DNA of 64,000 bases from G963692885 sp964657395 (lineage in GTDB: Bacteria; Acidobacteriota; Terriglobia; Terriglobales; Acidobacteriaceae), in the NCBI GenBank assembly GCA_964657395.1, contig CAZZUX010000004.1:24627-88626 (forward strand). The letters run 5' to 3'. The notes under the pieces are model-generated. The model did not search any database, was not told the DNA's origin, and saw only the letters and a program-made list of their open reading frames with translations. Both the position numbers and the translations under genes were made by a program. Positions 18,425 to 28,201 of the stretch are shown piece after piece (the stretch's first letter is position 1; each line of letters starts with the position of its first letter).

Positions 18425-20494
18425 ATGCCGCCGCGGAATGTGCAGATGATCTACACAACTCGCCGACAATTGCTGAAGGCCGGTGCAGCAACGCTCGCTG
18501 CGGCTGCGTTCATGCGCAGCGTTCCTGCGGCACATGCGAGCCAAGGAGGGTCGGCTCGCATTTCTTTGAACCGCGCTCCATTGCAGACGGGTGCGTTTAA
18601 CCTGCTGCCGCTTGGATCGATTCGACCTGTCGGGTGGCTTCGCGACCAGATGCTGATCCAGGCAAATGGGCTGGGCGGCCATCTCGATGAAACATGGCCT
18701 GACGTAGGACCGAACAGCGGATGGCTGGGCGGTACGGGTGAATCGTGGGAGCGCGGTCCTTATTTTCTTGACGGGCTCGTTCCCCTCGCATGGCAGCTAG
18801 ACGATGCTCGTCTGAAATCGAAGGCGCAGAAATACATCGATTGGACGCTTGATCATCCGCAACCGGACGGGATGTTCGGACCAGCCAGCAACAACGACTG
18901 GTGGCCGCGAATGGTTATGCTGAAAGCGCTGACGCAATACTACGAAGCGACAAACGATGTGCGGGTGATCCCGCTGATGCAGCGATACTTTGAGCATCAG
19001 CTCACTGCGCTCCCTGGTCGTCCGCTGAAAGACTGGGGGCGCTATCGCTGGCAGGACGAGGTTGTCTCTGTCCTCTGGCTCTACAAACGCAATGGCAATC
19101 CGCGGCTGCTTGATCTGGCTCGATTGTTGAAGCAACAGGGTTATGACTGGCAGACGCAGTTTGCAGATTTCCATTACACCGAGCCGTGCACCCTGGCGTA
19201 TCTTGGCCTGGAGAAACCCGGTGAAAATAACGATCGCGCCATGCAGACGCATGGTGTGAACAATGCGCAGGCCTTGAAGGCTTCCCCCGTGTGGTGGCTG
19301 CTATCGAATGATGATGCTGACCGCACTGCATTCCAACGCCAGTTACAAATGCTCGACCATTATCATGGACTGCCGAACGGAATGTTCTCTGCCGATGAGC
19401 ATCTTGCCGGCCGCAATCCATCCCAAGGAACAGAACTTTGCACCGTGGTGGAGACGATGTACTCACTCGAGATGGCTCTTGCGATTCTCGGCGATCCAGC
19501 GATTGGCGATCGATTGGAGAAGATTGCTTACAACGCGCTGCCAGGAACTTTCACGGACGACATGTGGGCGCACCAGTACAATCAGCAGCCAAACCAGGTC
19601 GAGGTGAGCCTGCACCGTAAACCATGGACCACTGACGGTCCGGAGTCGAACCTCTATGGTCTTGAGCCGAACTTCGGCTGCTGTACTGCGAACTTCCACC
19701 AGGGCTGGCCAAAGCTGACCTCAAGCCTGTGGATGCAGGCGAACGACGGCGGATTGGTGGCTGCCGCGTATGCTCCGTGTGAATTAACGTTAGCCGTGAA
19801 CGATACGCGCGTGCACATTGCCGAGCAGACGGAATACCCATTCAAGTCGATGATTCGGTTTGTTGTGTCTCCGGATAAATCGTGGACATCATCTTTGCGT
19901 TTCCGTATCCCGGCTTGGGCTGCTGGCGCCACCCTTGCCATCAACGGAAAATCTGAACCAGCAGAGGCGGGCAGCTTTGCGCGGGTTCAACGCACGTGGA
20001 AGTCCGGCGATATCGTGGAGCTGACATTGCCGAACTCGCCACGCATTGTTCGCGGTTATCAAGATTCTGCATCTATTGAGAGCGGACCAATCGTTTTCTC
20101 ATTTCCTATCAAGCAGGATTGGGTTAAGCTGCGGGAGCGCGGCATGACTGCAGACTGGCAGGTGTTTCCTTCAAGCCAGTGGAATTACGCTTTATCCTCC
20201 GCGGACACTGCCAACGTTAAGCTGCAGAGCTCGGCTGTGACTTCCAGGCCATTCACAGAGGCATCTGCTCCAGTGACTGTTACCGTCAACGCAGTGAAGC
20301 TGCCGCAGTGGCGCGCCCAGGATGGAGTAGCGGATCCAGTGCCGCAGAGTCCGGTACCTCGTGAACAGGCTGCTATCGATACAGAAGGAAATTCGCCGAC
20401 GCCTACTCCCATTGAGACTCTGAGGCTTGTTCCTTATGCAGCAGCAAAACTGCGGATCACTTCATTTCCGGTAATGGCTCCTGCTGCTTCTTAA
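18425..20494 (+). CDS. GH127-like beta-L-arabinofuranosidase (DUF1680), Tat-exported
   Basis: 689 residues. It has a twin-arginine leader (TTRRQLLKAGAATLAAAAF) and then the (alpha/alpha)6-barrel family formerly called DUF1680. The zinc-thiolate centre known from the Bifidobacterium HypBA1 enzyme is present: Glu337 and Cys339 in GTELCTVVE, and Cys419-Cys420 in FGCCTANFHQGWPKL. In that family the second-last of these cysteines is the nucleophile. C-terminal beta-sandwich domains follow (LRFRIPAWAAGATLAINGK). It would release beta-L-arabinofuranose from plant glycoproteins or pectic side chains. It follows receptor 2 directly. ATGs at 18425 and 18446 are both possible; neither has a strong ribosome site. 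GH146, a sister family with the same centre, is an alternative. Confidence 0.88.
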   Translation: MPPRNVQMIYTTRRQLLKAGAATLAAAAFMRSVPAAHASQGGSARISLNRAPLQTGAFNLLPLGSIRPVGWLRDQMLIQANGLGGHLDETWPDVGPNSGWLGGTGESWERGPYFLDGLVPLAWQLDDARLKSKAQKYIDWTLDHPQPDGMFGPASNNDWWPRMVMLKALTQYYEATNDVRVIPLMQRYFEHQLTALPGRPLKDWGRYRWQDEVVSVLWLYKRNGNPRLLDLARLLKQQGYDWQTQFADFHYTEPCTLAYLGLEKPGENNDRAMQTHGVNNAQALKASPVWWLLSNDDADRTAFQRQLQMLDHYHGLPNGMFSADEHLAGRNPSQGTELCTVVETMYSLEMALAILGDPAIGDRLEKIAYNALPGTFTDDMWAHQYNQQPNQVEVSLHRKPWTTDGPESNLYGLEPNFGCCTANFHQGWPKLTSSLWMQANDGGLVAAAYAPCELTLAVNDTRVHIAEQTEYPFKSMIRFVVSPDKSWTSSLRFRIPAWAAGATLAINGKSEPAEAGSFARVQRTWKSGDIVELTLPNSPRIVRGYQDSASIESGPIVFSFPIKQDWVKLRERGMTADWQVFPSSQWNYALSSADTANVKLQSSAVTSRPFTEASAPVTVTVNAVKLPQWRAQDGVADPVPQSPVPREQAAIDTEGNSPTPTPIETLRLVPYAAAKLRITSFPVMAPAAS

Positions 20495-20530
20495 GTATCG
20501 TCTCGCTCGAGCTGGACCAAGCCTGGCATA

Positions 20531-21418
20531 CTACGCCGTCTGCTTTGCGTTGAACGACAGCCTGTCTATGTCAGGCTTTACTTCCACCACATGTTTTCTT
20601 GGCGGAACATCCAGGTAGCGATGTTTGAAGTGGTTCGCAGTAGCTAATGCATGGCTCAGCTTTTGCTTCGTCATGGATTCAAGATGTCGTAGCAGCGCGT
20701 CGCTGCTCTCGCCCAAAGACATGCGCCTGGCCACTCTTATGAGTTCAAGATAGTCATGCCAGTCACCGATCGCGTTCTTCACACCGCCAAGTGCCTTGAT
20801 CAAGTCATGGTCACTCTTTGTCGATAGCTGCAGAACGTAGCGCAGCATCTTGACCTGGATGCGAAAGGCGTGCAGATTGCCGGCTTCCAACTCCGGCCAG
20901 GATACGAGGTGTAGCAAGGAATGAAGACTATTGGCTTCGATCTTCGTGATGCGCTGCGCGGATCGATCAAGCAGCAATTTGTCGATGCGCTTCTGCTGTT
21001 TCCTCAACCCCTGGAGAGAAGGCCGTCGATGCTTATGCATGAAGCGTGCAAGAGCCTTCGCCTTCCTGGCGCGTTTATGTTCGATGTGATCTGTAAGCCT
21101 GGTTAGTGAGTCGCCGCCCTGGTAATCATTCAGGCGCTGCAGGATGGCGAAAAAAACATCGAGGTCCCGTACATCGCCTGCTGCCCTTCGAACGGGTTTA
21201 AGGGTTTGAAGAAGATCACGAACGGATCTTTTCTTTTCAAGTTGCAGCGTGTTGAAGACGGCTTCCACACGACGGGTCGTCGTCCTCAACTTATGAACCT
21301 GCTCGACAGACGGATCGTCCGCTATGTTCTTCCAAAGCTTGCGCAGAGCGCCGATCTGCTCAATCTCGAGCGACTGCCGAGAGATCGAATCGTTGCGCTG
21401 CTTTGCTTCTTGAATCAT
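20531..21418 (-). CDS. CHAD domain protein
   Basis: 295 residues, mostly alpha-helical and basic. The conserved CHAD pattern is visible: VHKLRTTTRRVEAVF near residue 40, DVRDLDVFFAIL near 80, and a second histidine helix HAFRIQVKMLRYVL near 175-190 followed by GDWHDYLEL. CHAD domains bind inorganic polyphosphate through basic surface residues. There is no fused CYTH (triphosphatase) domain. It is convergent with the GH127 gene and tandem with the DUF3050 gene upstream (95-nt gap). A polyphosphate-granule role is family knowledge, not shown here. Confidence 0.85.
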   Translation of the reverse strand: MIQEAKQRNDSISRQSLEIEQIGALRKLWKNIADDPSVEQVHKLRTTTRRVEAVFNTLQLEKKRSVRDLLQTLKPVRRAAGDVRDLDVFFAILQRLNDYQGGDSLTRLTDHIEHKRARKAKALARFMHKHRRPSLQGLRKQQKRIDKLLLDRSAQRITKIEANSLHSLLHLVSWPELEAGNLHAFRIQVKMLRYVLQLSTKSDHDLIKALGGVKNAIGDWHDYLELIRVARRMSLGESSDALLRHLESMTKQKLSHALATANHFKHRYLDVPPRKHVVEVKPDIDRLSFNAKQTA

Positions 21419-21512
21419 GCGATGTGCGATCCCTGATACAGGATATTGGATGGTGTATCAGGAATGGTGTATCGCATGATACTAAAGCGAAGCCGGAAAT
21501 CGTGCGAAACGG

Positions 21513-22292
21513 TCAGGACGCGAGGATCTCCTGCAGAATGGCGTCCCAGAGTGACAGGCGTGCTTCGAGCGCAGCCTGCGCGGCGATGGTTGCCTCATGC
21601 CACATGCGTTCATTGGCGCCGCACAGATCAGAAACCATGCGTAGCGACAATGGTCCATGGTCTTCTCCGTCGATCTCGATGTGACGTTCGAGATACCATG
21701 AGAACTTTCCAAAGCGACCGTCGTTCTGATTGCTGAGCTCGTCGACCAGTGAGCGAAAGATATCCGGGATCAGGTCTTCGCGACCAAAGGTGAAATCGGC
21801 AGCCATTTCGTGCAGTCTGCCTGCCTCAATCGTGTCGAAGGTACTGCGATTGAAAGCACGTGCGCCATCAGGGAGTTTTTCGATTGTTGCAGCAAGCGAG
21901 TTGGAAGTCAGGTCAGCGAGGAAGGAACGGAACTTTGTCGTGTCTGCGCCGCATTGCTCCATCGCTTCCAGGTAAAGCTCGCAGTGGCTGATGGCACGGC
22001 CTTCGAACTGGTCGGATTCTTCTCCCAACACAATCTCGTTGATAAAACGACGACTTTCCGGGAAGGCAGTAGGAAGCCACGGCACGGTTACGCAGGTAAG
22101 CCTTGCCTGCAAAGCCTTCAGGAGCGACATAAAATCCCACACAGCAAACACATGTGTCTGCATGAAAATGTGGACATGTGCTTCGCTGCGGATACTGCGG
22201 TAAAGAGGGTGTGCGGCAAGACGTGCGCGCAGTGGTGCGATGTGTGCTTCGATGGAAGCAGTTGACGGAGCTACCGTCGGCGTGGCGAACAT
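21513..22292 (-). CDS. DUF3050 protein, haem-oxygenase-like fold
   Basis: 259 residues. The sequence has the DUF3050 signature: AHPLYRSIRSEAHVHIFMQTHVFAVWDFMSLLK at about 37-70, FINEIVLGEESDQ near 95, and FSWYLERHIEIDGEDHGPLS near 200. The family is predicted to have the all-helical haem-oxygenase/TenA fold. Several members of that superfamily are diiron oxidases using conserved Glu/His/Asp ligands, and Glu, His and Asp residues are plentiful in the motifs named. No reaction is established. It reads toward the CHAD gene. Confidence 0.75.
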   Translation of the reverse strand: MFATPTVAPSTASIEAHIAPLRARLAAHPLYRSIRSEAHVHIFMQTHVFAVWDFMSLLKALQARLTCVTVPWLPTAFPESRRFINEIVLGEESDQFEGRAISHCELYLEAMEQCGADTTKFRSFLADLTSNSLAATIEKLPDGARAFNRSTFDTIEAGRLHEMAADFTFGREDLIPDIFRSLVDELSNQNDGRFGKFSWYLERHIEIDGEDHGPLSLRMVSDLCGANERMWHEATIAAQAALEARLSLWDAILQEILAS

Positions 22293-22385
22293 ACTTCGAT
22301 TATGCGATGGGAAGCGCTCTCGTCGGGCAGCGACTTTGATGAGAGCGACAGCTTGCTGCTAAATGCTTCTGCTGGAAAAACGAAA

Positions 22386-22405
22386 GCGCCTGTTTCACCA
22401 GGCGC
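22386..22405 (-). terminator. Terminator of receptor 3
   Basis: On the minus strand GCGCCTG-N6-CAGGCGC is followed by TTTCGTTTTT, 30-50 nt after the receptor stop codon. Confidence 0.75.
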
Positions 22406-22433
22406 CTTGGGGAATGGAAACGGCAACTTACAT

Positions 22434-25400
22434 TTAGAAGATGGCACGGAGTGAAAATTCAAGGATGCGTGGATCAAGAGCCGTGGTGGCCTGTCCGAAG
22501 CTCGAGTCACCGAGGTTGGTGTCAAGCAAACCGTAGTTCGGATGATTCAAAAAGTTGAAAGCTTCAGCGCGGAACTGCAGGTTGAGCCGCTCATGGATGG
22601 GAAAGGTCTTGTAACCCGCGATGTTGAACGAGATCTCACGCGGTCCGCGGATGCTGCCCGGGCTGGCTGTGCCATATTCACCATTCAGCGGAGCGCTGTA
22701 GATCGAGGTGTCGAACCATTCTGTCTTGTTCTTCAGCAGGTGAACTTTTCCTGCCTGGTCCGGGCGGGTAGCCAGACCAGCTGTAGAGGTTGAGATTCCG
22801 GGCGTGAAGGCGAAGCCACTCTCCAAAACGCCGAGTCCAGCAAGACTCCATCCACCGAGAGCCTGTTTCTCAATGAAGTTACCGTCTTTCCTGTAGAAAG
22901 GTAGATCGTAAACCCAGGAAGTAGTTAATACATGGGTGCGGTCGAAGTCAGACGGACCATACTCGGCTGCAAGGTTTCGCCAGTCCTGAATTCCCTGTCC
23001 GCCGCCGCCACCGATGCTGCCACCTCCGCCGGTATTACTTGCATGTCCAAACTGCGAAAGCGACTTGCCATAGGCATAAGCCACTGTCGTCTGCACGTCC
23101 GACTTGCGGTAGACGAAGCCTGCCTGCAACGCGTTGTAGTTCGCAGTACCGATGCCGGCCTCAGTATAGATATTGGAGTAGCCGACATAGGGACGCGTGT
23201 AGTTAGGACTGGTTGCGCCAGTATTGATGCAGGGATCGTACGCGTAGGAAGCCTGTGGCGCTTGCCCAGCAGCAAGGCAGCCGGCCTGCGTGGGAGCGCT
23301 GACGGGCAGGTTCTCATTCTGGTCATAACCGAAAGTGTCAGCATGGCGGATGAGCGTACCTGCATAAGCGACATCAAGAACAGCGTTGGGAAACAGCTGC
23401 CGCTCCACGCTGGCGCTGAAAGACTGCAGCATGGCAGGAACGAACTTCGGTCCTACTGCATTCAAGGTCTGCGGCGTAGCACCGGTCGCGGTGCCGATAG
23501 TTGGATTGCTGAGCGTTCCATCCTTGATGTTGGCGCTTTGCGTATAAGGTGGATTTTGTCCGAATGCGTTATAGATAGCTTCTACGGCGAGCCGCGAGTA
23601 GCCGATACCATAGCCGGCGCGCACTGATGTTTTACCGTCCCCATTCAGGTCATACGCAAAGCCGACGCGTGGTGCGAAATTGCGCTTGGTCGCAGTGAAG
23701 AAGCCACTTGGCACTCCATTCTGACCGGCGAACACCAGGCCGTTAAGCAGGTTCGCAGTAGTCCCCGTGCTGGTGATGGGTGTACCCGCGGCATTGTTCA
23801 CAAAGCCGCCGCCGATGGTGACGACAGGCGCTGCAGCAGCGTTAAACTGGCTCGCATAGAAAGAGGAAACATTGTCGCCGCTGCTGGTATTCGGTGAGAA
23901 ATAAACATAGCGTAAACCGGCGTTGATGGTCAGCCTGGGGCTGACATGCCAGTCGTCCTGCGCATATGCTTCAGCCTGCCGATAGTGGAAGGAACCGCTG
24001 CGCTGTCCGCTGTCCTGGTGGTAAGTGGTATCAAGTCCAAGCAGGTAATCGGCAACGGGGCTGCCGGCTGCGTTGTTCGCGCCCGTACGCTGGCCGCTGA
24101 AGTTGAATTGCCCGCCCGGATAGGTGAATACATTCTGATTCTTGATGCCGGCTATGTAGAGGGCACCAAACTGCAAAACGTGCGGACCCTTGGACCAGCT
24201 GATGTCGTCCTGCAGAATACCTTCACCGTCCGAAGCGTGAATCGGCGGGGTACCTGCGCCAATGCTCGCGTATCCACCACTGAACGTGATAGAAGGCGCC
24301 TTGTTCAGCACGTTCGCAGTAGGAAACGCCTGGTTGATCGTGACACCCGTCGGACTCTGATAGTTCAGCGTATTGATGCGCGGCTTGTCATAGGTTTCGG
24401 CAATGGTTGCGCTGTTCACGATAGCTGGCGTGAGGGTCGAGGTAAGACGAACCATCATGTTCATGCCAGTGGTGTAGTACGTAGTAGGTGTGCTCGCTAG
24501 AATGCCGCCGCCAAAGGAGTTATCCGGCACGCCATTCTTTACCTGCTCATAGCTGACCCGGCCCGTGAGCACTTCGTTGTCCGTAAGATAATGATCGATT
24601 CTGTAGTTATAGCTGTCCTGACCAAGCGTATTGGGATCCTGATTCAGATAATTGAGCGTGCCGTTTGTATTTGGTTGTTCCCCGAGCGCATTCAGCAGGG
24701 AGACTGCATTTGGATCGAAGCACGACGGATTTAACTGGCTGGTATTGGACTGGGCATTGTAGGTGACGCAATTGGTCGCGCCACGTGCGGCAAGTTGCTG
24801 CTGTCCAAGCGTGTCGATCTGTAGCGTTCCACCGAAAGTGCCAGCGCGCTGAGCAGCGGAAGGTACCAGGCCTGGTGTCACGGAACCAACAGTGTTGCGC
24901 CGCCATTCATTGGAAGCGAAGAAGAAGGTCTTATGCGAGCGATCGCTGTTGTAAACGTGTGGAATCGTAATAGGACCGCCCAGCGAATATCCGAAAATAT
25001 TTTGCCGCAGCTTGGTCTTAACTGTCGAAAAGTAGTTGTTTGCATCCAGCGCGTCATTGCGGAAATAATCCCATGCGCTGCCGTGGAAGGTACTGCTTCC
25101 TGACTTCGTCTGCACAACTACCTGGCCGGAGCCGGCCAGACCATAACGGGCGCTGTAGTTATCCTTCAGGATTCTGAACTCGTCGATGGAATCGACAATA
25201 GGCAGGATGTTGATGTTCGCAAGATTGCCGGTGTTCATGTTGTAGACGCCGTCCAGCGTGTATACCGAATACTCAATCGACGCGCCGTTGACGATCAGGG
25301 TCGTTCCGCCGGTAAGGCCGCCAGCGGATTGTTGATTATTGCCGGCGGTGCTGCTGACACCTGGAATCAACTGTCCCATGGATTGAAAATTGCGGCCGTT

Positions 25401-25853
25401 CAGCATCAGGTTCTCAACCTGCTTCGACGTAATGGTGCCGGCGGAAGCAGAGTCCTGAGTTTCCACCGCCACTGCCGTCGCAGTCACTTCCACCTGCTGG
25501 CTGGTGCTGCCGACCGTGAGCGACAGTGTCGCCTCGCGTGTCTGACCGGGATCCACCTGCACGTGGTCCTGCACCGTCTTACTGAAGCCCTGCTTGGTCA
25601 CGGTAACGGTATATTGTCCCGGGGTAAGAGCATCGGCAGCATAGAAACCGCTCTCACCTGTCTGAATAGTTTTCTCAGCGCCTGTTGCTTCGCTCTTGAC
25701 GCTGACAGATGCACCCGGAACTCCGGCGCCTGTGGAATCCAGAACGGTGCCGCGTATCGCTCCCTGGTTGCCTTGTGCGAAGGCGGTGCTGATGGCAAGT
25801 ACACATATCAGGAAACCCAGGAAGGCTCTGTGAAGGGGGATGTGGATATTCAT
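22434..25853 (-). CDS. Oar-type TonB-dependent receptor 3
   Basis: 1139 residues. Signal peptide 1-26 (FLGFLICVLAISTAFA), carboxypeptidase-regulatory-like domain (IRGTVLDSTGAGVPGASVSV), plug (LNGRNFQSMGQLIPGVSS) and a barrel ending LEFSLRAIF. A Gly-rich stretch near residue 1000 (NTGGGGSIGGGGG) is probably an external loop. It has its own promoter at 25905-25934 and its own terminator. No hydrolase is directly beside it; the nearest divergent gene encodes a multihaem cytochrome. Substrate unknown. Confidence 0.93.
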   Translation of the reverse strand: MNIHIPLHRAFLGFLICVLAISTAFAQGNQGAIRGTVLDSTGAGVPGASVSVKSEATGAEKTIQTGESGFYAADALTPGQYTVTVTKQGFSKTVQDHVQVDPGQTREATLSLTVGSTSQQVEVTATAVAVETQDSASAGTITSKQVENLMLNGRNFQSMGQLIPGVSSTAGNNQQSAGGLTGGTTLIVNGASIEYSVYTLDGVYNMNTGNLANINILPIVDSIDEFRILKDNYSARYGLAGSGQVVVQTKSGSSTFHGSAWDYFRNDALDANNYFSTVKTKLRQNIFGYSLGGPITIPHVYNSDRSHKTFFFASNEWRRNTVGSVTPGLVPSAAQRAGTFGGTLQIDTLGQQQLAARGATNCVTYNAQSNTSQLNPSCFDPNAVSLLNALGEQPNTNGTLNYLNQDPNTLGQDSYNYRIDHYLTDNEVLTGRVSYEQVKNGVPDNSFGGGILASTPTTYYTTGMNMMVRLTSTLTPAIVNSATIAETYDKPRINTLNYQSPTGVTINQAFPTANVLNKAPSITFSGGYASIGAGTPPIHASDGEGILQDDISWSKGPHVLQFGALYIAGIKNQNVFTYPGGQFNFSGQRTGANNAAGSPVADYLLGLDTTYHQDSGQRSGSFHYRQAEAYAQDDWHVSPRLTINAGLRYVYFSPNTSSGDNVSSFYASQFNAAAAPVVTIGGGFVNNAAGTPITSTGTTANLLNGLVFAGQNGVPSGFFTATKRNFAPRVGFAYDLNGDGKTSVRAGYGIGYSRLAVEAIYNAFGQNPPYTQSANIKDGTLSNPTIGTATGATPQTLNAVGPKFVPAMLQSFSASVERQLFPNAVLDVAYAGTLIRHADTFGYDQNENLPVSAPTQAGCLAAGQAPQASYAYDPCINTGATSPNYTRPYVGYSNIYTEAGIGTANYNALQAGFVYRKSDVQTTVAYAYGKSLSQFGHASNTGGGGSIGGGGGQGIQDWRNLAAEYGPSDFDRTHVLTTSWVYDLPFYRKDGNFIEKQALGGWSLAGLGVLESGFAFTPGISTSTAGLATRPDQAGKVHLLKNKTEWFDTSIYSAPLNGEYGTASPGSIRGPREISFNIAGYKTFPIHERLNLQFRAEAFNFLNHPNYGLLDTNLGDSSFGQATTALDPRILEFSLRAIF

Positions 25854-25866
25854 TTTGCGCGTCTCT

Positions 25867-25880
25867 TTTCCGGCCGGAAA
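25867..25880. promoter_or_regulatory. Perfect 14-bp palindrome in the leader of receptor 3
   Basis: TTTCCGGCCGGAAA lies 14-27 nt upstream of the receptor start codon. It could be an operator or an mRNA hairpin near the ribosome site. Confidence 0.4.
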
Positions 25881-25904
25881 CTATTTCAATCAGGAACCAG
25901 CCGA

Positions 25905-25934
25905 ATCCTACTCACCAGTTTAGAAAGCTGTCAA
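25905..25934 (-). promoter_or_regulatory. Sigma-70 promoter of receptor 3
   Basis: On the minus strand TTGACA (25934-25929), an 18-bp spacer and TAGGAT (25910-25905), about 50 nt upstream of the receptor start. The 18-bp spacing matches the promoters of receptors 2 and 4. Confidence 0.55.
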
Positions 25935-26160
25935 ATGCTTAAAGCAAATTTCTAGAGAGACAGTATCCAGTTTGTAGAAATCTCAAAGCCGAAGAAGACC
26001 CTATATCTGTAGGTGGGGGAGATGGCATGCAACGAGGTTAGCCTTAAAACTTTGCGAACGCAGCGACTGGATCTGCACAGGTACGACTTCGCGCAAGCTT
26101 CCAGGCAGGGATTCACGATTACGGCTTGCGATGCGTCGCTGCTGAACTGTACGTTGAGGC

Positions 26161-27393
26161 GTGCGACGTACTGGCAGCAGCAATGAATCAGCGAAACAAG
26201 TACGACTGTGGGCGGTTATCCCCGCTGTGTTGTTGGCGCTGCTGCTATTGAGCGCCCCGTCCGCCCAGACCACAATCGATGCGCCGGGACATGTCGGCGA
26301 TGCCGCGTGCCTGGGATGCCACAAGGAACAGGCCGCTTCGTATGGGCACACGGCACACCACCTGACTTCACAGCTGGCGAATGGGGAGTCGCTGCACACC
26401 GCGTTCAGTAGCGCGGGCAGCACGCTGTCGATCATTGATTCGTCGCTGAACAAGGCAGAGCCCGAATTAAAGTTCGAGATGACCACTCATGCCGGCCGCT
26501 ACTTCCAGACTGCTGTAACAGGATGGGATGGCGTGCAGCAGAAGCGCACTGAACCCATCGATGTGGTCATCGGTTCAGGCAAGCGCGGGCAAACCTACCT
26601 GTACTGGAGCGGTGACCGGCTGTTTGAATTGCCGATAAGTTATTGGACGGACGGACATCGATGGATCAACAGCCCAGGCTATGACGATGGCACTGCGGAT
26701 TTCAGCCGGCCGATCAATCCGGGATGCCTGGAGTGCCACGCGACCTTCGCACAGGCGCAGTCCTCTGATCCATTTACGAATGCGTATGTGAAAAACTCGC
26801 TGATGACCGGCATCGCCTGTGAAACCTGCCACGGGCCAGGCGCTGCGCACGTGGCATTAGAGAAGCGGCCGCGGGCAGAACGTGACCAGGTCGCGGTGCA
26901 TGCCATCTTGAATCCAAAATCATTCAGCCGCGACAGGCAGGTTGACCTCTGCGCCCTTTGCCACAACGGTACGCAGCGACAGGCACTCGCCACAGCATTC
27001 TCTTACGTGCCAGGCGAGAGGCTTGAAAAATATTTCCGGACTTTTCCTTCGCCGCCTGTTGAGCATCCCGATGTGCATGGCGACCAGGTAGGACTGCTGC
27101 GCCGCAGCCGCTGCTACCTGTCGTCGCCGGGGATGAGCTGCTCCACCTGCCACAACACGCACGCGGTCGTCGAGCCTATCGCGGCCTACTCCGCAAAGTG
27201 CCTGAATTGTCATCAATTTCAAAACTGCCCGGTTGCAGAAACAAGAGGCCGGCAGGCAGGCAGTAAATGTGTCGAGTGCCACATGCCGGTGCAGGAGACG
27301 AGCGTGATCGTCTCGCAGACGGCCGGCAAGGAGGTGCGGGCGCACATGCGGAGTCACTGGATCAAGGTATATCCCGAGCTCGCGGCGCGCTGA
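26161..27393 (+). CDS. Seven-haem secreted cytochrome c
   Basis: 410 residues with a hydrophobic export signal (VIPAVLLALLLLSAPSA) and seven CxxCH haem-attachment motifs: CLGCH, CLECH, CETCH, CALCH, CSTCH, CLNCH and CVECH. The first lies close to the N-terminus of the mature protein, followed by a ~130-residue haem-free stretch; the rest lie in the C-terminal half. It should act in the periplasm as an electron carrier or multihaem oxidoreductase; the substrate cannot be named. The start is a GTG directly after an in-frame stop, with only a weak GAGG upstream. A small lipoprotein gene follows on the same strand, and a secreted TPR gene lies convergently; multihaem cytochromes with TPR partners are common in Acidobacteriota. 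Confidence 0.87.
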   Translation: MRRTGSSNESAKQVRLWAVIPAVLLALLLLSAPSAQTTIDAPGHVGDAACLGCHKEQAASYGHTAHHLTSQLANGESLHTAFSSAGSTLSIIDSSLNKAEPELKFEMTTHAGRYFQTAVTGWDGVQQKRTEPIDVVIGSGKRGQTYLYWSGDRLFELPISYWTDGHRWINSPGYDDGTADFSRPINPGCLECHATFAQAQSSDPFTNAYVKNSLMTGIACETCHGPGAAHVALEKRPRAERDQVAVHAILNPKSFSRDRQVDLCALCHNGTQRQALATAFSYVPGERLEKYFRTFPSPPVEHPDVHGDQVGLLRRSRCYLSSPGMSCSTCHNTHAVVEPIAAYSAKCLNCHQFQNCPVAETRGRQAGSKCVECHMPVQETSVIVSQTAGKEVRAHMRSHWIKVYPELAAR

Positions 27394-27528
27394 TTTTCCA
27401 GGATGTGTGTCTTTTGAAACGCCAATTTTGTAGGATGGAAGCAGCACACCGCACGTGCACGCGGCAGCGACGTGGCTGCATCACAGTTGGCATCGGGCCC
27501 AATTTCCTCTCAGGATGGACCAGAACAC

Positions 27529-28191
27529 GTGCGTAGCGACCGTCTTCCTCTATTGTCTTATTCGCGCAAACGATGGCTGGTGGCGGCACTGCTGCTGGCT
27601 GGATGCCGACTGGCATCAGGGCAGAATACCAATCAACAGCAAGGCGTTTTCCTGAAAAACCCCACGCCCCGCGAACCGGACTTGGAACAGAAGTATGCCG
27701 TGAACACGAATAGTGTCGGCACAGTGGACCATGCCTCGGTCGTTCTCGATTCAGAGAGGCAGATGCTGATCGCTCACGCTTCGAAGGATCTCGCAACTCT
27801 TGCGTCGACGCTGAAGGTATCGCTGGAAAAACATGCGCAGGGCTCCTACGCGGCGGAAGTGCAGGTAGCCACCTTGATGGAAACGCTGGCAAAGAATATC
27901 AATGGAGCGCTTCGAGCGGGCACTCCTGATACGCACCTGCCCGCTGCGGCAAAACAGGAGGAAGAGGCCGTCGAGAAAGCAGCGTTAGCCAACGCGCGTG
28001 CAGAGGATGCACGGCGTATGCGCCTGGAAACAGCTTCGGAGCGGCTTGTTGTTCTGACCCAGGAACTGCAGACAGACGTGACAACGATCAATATGAATAC
28101 GTTGTCCACGACGGCGTTGACTCGTTCCGCTGAAATCGAAGTGCTGGCGAAGAACTTAAAGCAGCATCTGAAAAAAGAGCCGCGCGGCTGA
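27529..28191 (+). CDS. Small lipoprotein of unknown function
   Basis: About 220 residues from a GTG at 27529. The N-terminus RKRWLVAALLLAGC is a good lipoprotein signal with a canonical LAGC lipobox. The mature part is Ala/Glu/Lys/Gln rich and predicted mainly helical, probably a coiled coil (QEEEAVEKAALANARAEDAR). I do not recognise the family. It follows the cytochrome gene by 135 nt on the same strand and is convergent with the TPR gene, with only 10 nt between their stop codons. The frame extends up to 27472, but the lipobox argues for the later start. Confidence 0.65.
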   Translation: MRSDRLPLLSYSRKRWLVAALLLAGCRLASGQNTNQQQGVFLKNPTPREPDLEQKYAVNTNSVGTVDHASVVLDSERQMLIAHASKDLATLASTLKVSLEKHAQGSYAAEVQVATLMETLAKNINGALRAGTPDTHLPAAAKQEEEAVEKAALANARAEDARRMRLETASERLVVLTQELQTDVTTINMNTLSTTALTRSAEIEVLAKNLKQHLKKEPRG

Positions 28192-28201
28192 TACAGCTTA
28201 T

